A stretch of DNA of 7,866 nt from Anaerotignum sp. (GTDB taxonomy: Bacteria; Bacillota; Clostridia; Lachnospirales; Anaerotignaceae): positions 1 through 7,866 of the forward strand of contig JAHHTV010000067.1 in assembly GCA_020024395.1 (NCBI GenBank), read 5' to 3'. This document shows, piece after piece, positions 6,104 through 7,866 of the stretch. The notes under the pieces were generated by a model, which saw only the letters and a list, made by a program, of their open reading frames with translations, searched no databases and had not been told where the DNA came from. Position 1 is the first letter of the stretch. Each line of letters begins with the position of its first letter. The position numbers and the translations under genes were made by a program.

Positions 6104-7866
6104 TCATTCTATATTGTCTGTTTGTAATGATGGTGATTGCATTTGTGCCACTTCATTTTGTGTACATAGCACTTTTCTTTGTTTGCTACCATCACTTTTG
6201 CCCACAATGCCATTTTCTTCTAATGCATCCATCAACCTTGCTGCACGGTTATAACCAATGCGAAATTGCCGTTGTAGCATAGAAGTGGAGGCTTTTTGTT
6301 TTTCTATGACAAACGCCACAGCTTGTGCATAAAATACATCATCTACATTGTCAGATACTGTTGTTTTTGTTGTTGTGGTAATTTGTTCCACCATTTCTTC
6401 TGTGTAAGTTGTACCAGCATTTTCTTTCAAAAAGGAAACAATATTTTCCACCTCTTTATCTGTGACAAAAGCCCCTTGCATACGTGCTGGTTTGCTTTGT
6501 CCTGTCGGATAAAACAGCATATCACCTTTTCCCAACAATTTTTCTGCCCCCACCATGTCCAATATGGTGCGAGAGTCTGTACCAGAAGAAACTGCAAATG
6601 CCAATCTTGATGGAATATTTGCTTTGATAACCCCTGTAATCACATCTACAGATGGGCGTTGTGTAGCAATAATCAAATGCATACCTGCTGCTCTTGCCAT
6701 TTGTGCCAATCTGCAAATGGCATCTTCCACTTCACCCGCTGCTGCCATCATCAAATCTGCCAATTCATCAATGACAATCACCATTTGTGCCATTTTTTCA
6801 TCTGGTTTTCCCTGTTCTTGTTTCATATCATTAAAACCCTTGATGTCACGCACACCACATTCTGCAAAATCATTATATCTTTTTAACATTTCACGCACAG
6901 CCCAATTTAACGCTGACGCTGCCTTTTGTGGGTCTGTCACAACGGGTATCAGCAAATGCGGAATACCGTTATACACACTCAATTCCACTACTTTTGGGTC
7001 AACCAACAACAGTTTAACTTCTTTGGGGTCTGCTTTATACAATATACTGGTAATCAATGTATTGATACAAACGCTTTTGCCACTGCCCGTTGCCCCTGCA
7101 ATAAGCAAATGTGGCATTTTTGCAATATCTGCCACAACGGGATTGCCAGCAATATCTTGTCCCAAAGCAAATGCCAATTTAGAAGGATGTTCTTGAAATG
7201 CCTTGCTTTCCAATACTGTCCGCAAATACACAGGTTGTGTTTCTTTGTTTGGCACCTCAATACCTACTGCCGCTTTGCCTGGAATAGGGGCTTCAATACG
7301 AATACCACTTGCTGCCAAATTCAAAGCAATATCATCTGCAAGATTGACAATTTTGCTAACTTTCACCCCTTGACTGGGTGCTATTTCATATCTTGTCACA
7401 GTCGGACCCTTATTGATTTGCAATACTTTTGCATCAACGCCAAAACTTTGCAATGTATTTTCTAATTTTTTTGCATTTTCAATCATTTCTGTTTTATTGG
7501 TAGACAAAATATTACCACAATCTTTTCCCAGTAATTCCATTGGTGGAAATTGATGTGGTTGCTTTGTTGTTGTTTGTGTTATATTTTCAGCATTGCTGCA
7601 ATTTTGGGGTCGTTCTGGTTGTTCTTTCGTATCTTCTTTGACAGGTATTTTTTGTTCTTGTTCTAGCTCATCTAAAATTTTACCACCCACTACCACACGA
7701 AAATCCCGTTTAGGTTCTTCCTGTTTCATTTCTTTCACATAATCATAAATGGGTTCTTTTTGTTTCACTGAATACTTTTGTTTTGTTTTATGAAACACGG
7801 TTTCTTGTATTTCTAGCATCTGTGGTGTATTTTGTTGTGGCTGTTGTTCTAACTCAATATTAAAAC
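6104..7866 (-). CDS. ftsK: DNA translocase FtsK/SpoIIIE, C-terminal part (5' end beyond right edge)
   Basis: A hexameric ATP-driven double-stranded DNA pump that clears chromosomes from the division septum or, in sporulating species, moves DNA into the forespore. The first ATG in view is at 7819, but the frame stays open through 15 more codons to the window edge, and the family's N-terminal membrane domain is absent, so the true start lies outside. Numbered from 7819: a polar Gln/Glu/Lys-rich linker (1-95), the motor alpha region (about 95-220, with [17 protein letters not shown]), Walker A GATGSGKS (242-249), Walker B MVIVIDE (346-352), and a C-terminal winged-helix gamma domain (about 493-550, [21 protein letters not shown]) that reads the polarity sequences. 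The motor and gamma regions look intact. No terminator lies between its stop and the fhs promoter, so ftsK transcripts should run into the ZTP riboswitch. Confidence 0.95.
   Translation of the reverse strand, partial: FNIELEQQPQQNTPQMLEIQETVFHKTKQKYSVKQKEPIYDYVKEMKQEEPKRDFRVVVGGKILDELEQEQKIPVKEDTKEQPERPQNCSNAENITQTTTKQPHQFPPMELLGKDCGNILSTNKTEMIENAKKLENTLQSFGVDAKVLQINKGPTVTRYEIAPSQGVKVSKIVNLADDIALNLAASGIRIEAPIPGKAAVGIEVPNKETQPVYLRTVLESKAFQEHPSKLAFALGQDIAGNPVVADIAKMPHLLIAGATGSGKSVCINTLITSILYKADPKEVKLLLVDPKVVELSVYNGIPHLLIPVVTDPQKAASALNWAVREMLKRYNDFAECGVRDIKGFNDMKQEQGKPDEKMAQMVIVIDELADLMMAAAGEVEDAICRLAQMARAAGMHLIIATQRPSVDVITGVIKANIPSRLAFAVSSGTDSRTILDMVGAEKLLGKGDMLFYPTGQSKPARMQGAFVTDKEVENIVSFLKENAGTTYTEEMVEQITTTTKTTVSDNVDDVFYAQAVAFVIEKQKASTSMLQRQFRIGYNRAARLMDALEENGIVGKSDGSKQRKVLCTQNEVAQMQSPSLQTDNIE

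Noticed and set aside
5389..6282. A 297-codon open frame on the plus strand
   Set aside because: It lies antisense to fhs, the riboswitch and ftsK, is very rich in Cys, His and Phe with no recognisable domain, and the opposite strand carries clear conserved genes. It is a shadow frame.
6555..7196. A 213-codon open frame on the plus strand inside ftsK
   Set aside because: Antisense to the conserved FtsK motor domain, without a convincing domain or ribosome site; a by-product of ftsK codon use.

Overview
The window looks like an ordinary chromosomal core-gene region of a low-GC Bacillota, most likely an anaerobic clostridial lineage. The grounds are AT-rich coding sequence, GGAG-type Shine-Dalgarno sites, the ftsK/rimO/pgsA association common in Firmicutes, formate-tetrahydrofolate ligase next to FolD, and a ZTP riboswitch. 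I cannot place it to genus from sequence alone. No mobile element, CRISPR array, tRNA or rRNA was found, and no stretch over 300 bases lacks a gene. The longest gap is 196 bases (5908..6103) and is almost filled by a promoter, riboswitch and terminator.

Layout, left to right: (1) the first 90 codons of nth (endonuclease III) run leftward off the window edge at 1..272. (2) A divergent intergenic region (273..403) carries a sigma-A-like promoter for a rightward Fur-family regulator (404..838), probably zinc-sensing (Zur-like). (3) A hairpin with T tracts on both sides (842..879) separates that gene from a long leftward block. (4) The leftward block, in transcription order, is ftsK/spoIIIE (5' end beyond the right edge, stop at 6104), then promoter, ZTP riboswitch and intrinsic terminator, then fhs, folD, rimO, pgsA and a GNAT acetyltransferase, ending at 888.

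How the parts work together: Fhs makes 10-formyl-THF from formate, and FolD interconverts 10-formyl-, methenyl- and methylene-THF. The purine intermediate AICAR (ZMP), and its triphosphate ZTP, build up when 10-formyl-THF is short. A ZTP riboswitch upstream of fhs-folD is therefore a feed-forward loop that restores the one-carbon pool. Downstream of folD the gaps are 12 nt, an overlap of about 23 nt, and 4 nt, with no terminator. RimO (S12 methylthiolation), PgsA (phosphatidylglycerol synthesis) and the acetyltransferase therefore probably share the ZTP-controlled transcript.

The least explained item is a perfect 9-bp, GC-rich hairpin with a 3-nt loop inside the folD coding sequence (4108..4128), which uses codons that stand out from the surrounding AT-rich gene. 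I see no evidence of a wholly new system. The riboswitch class and all gene families are known.
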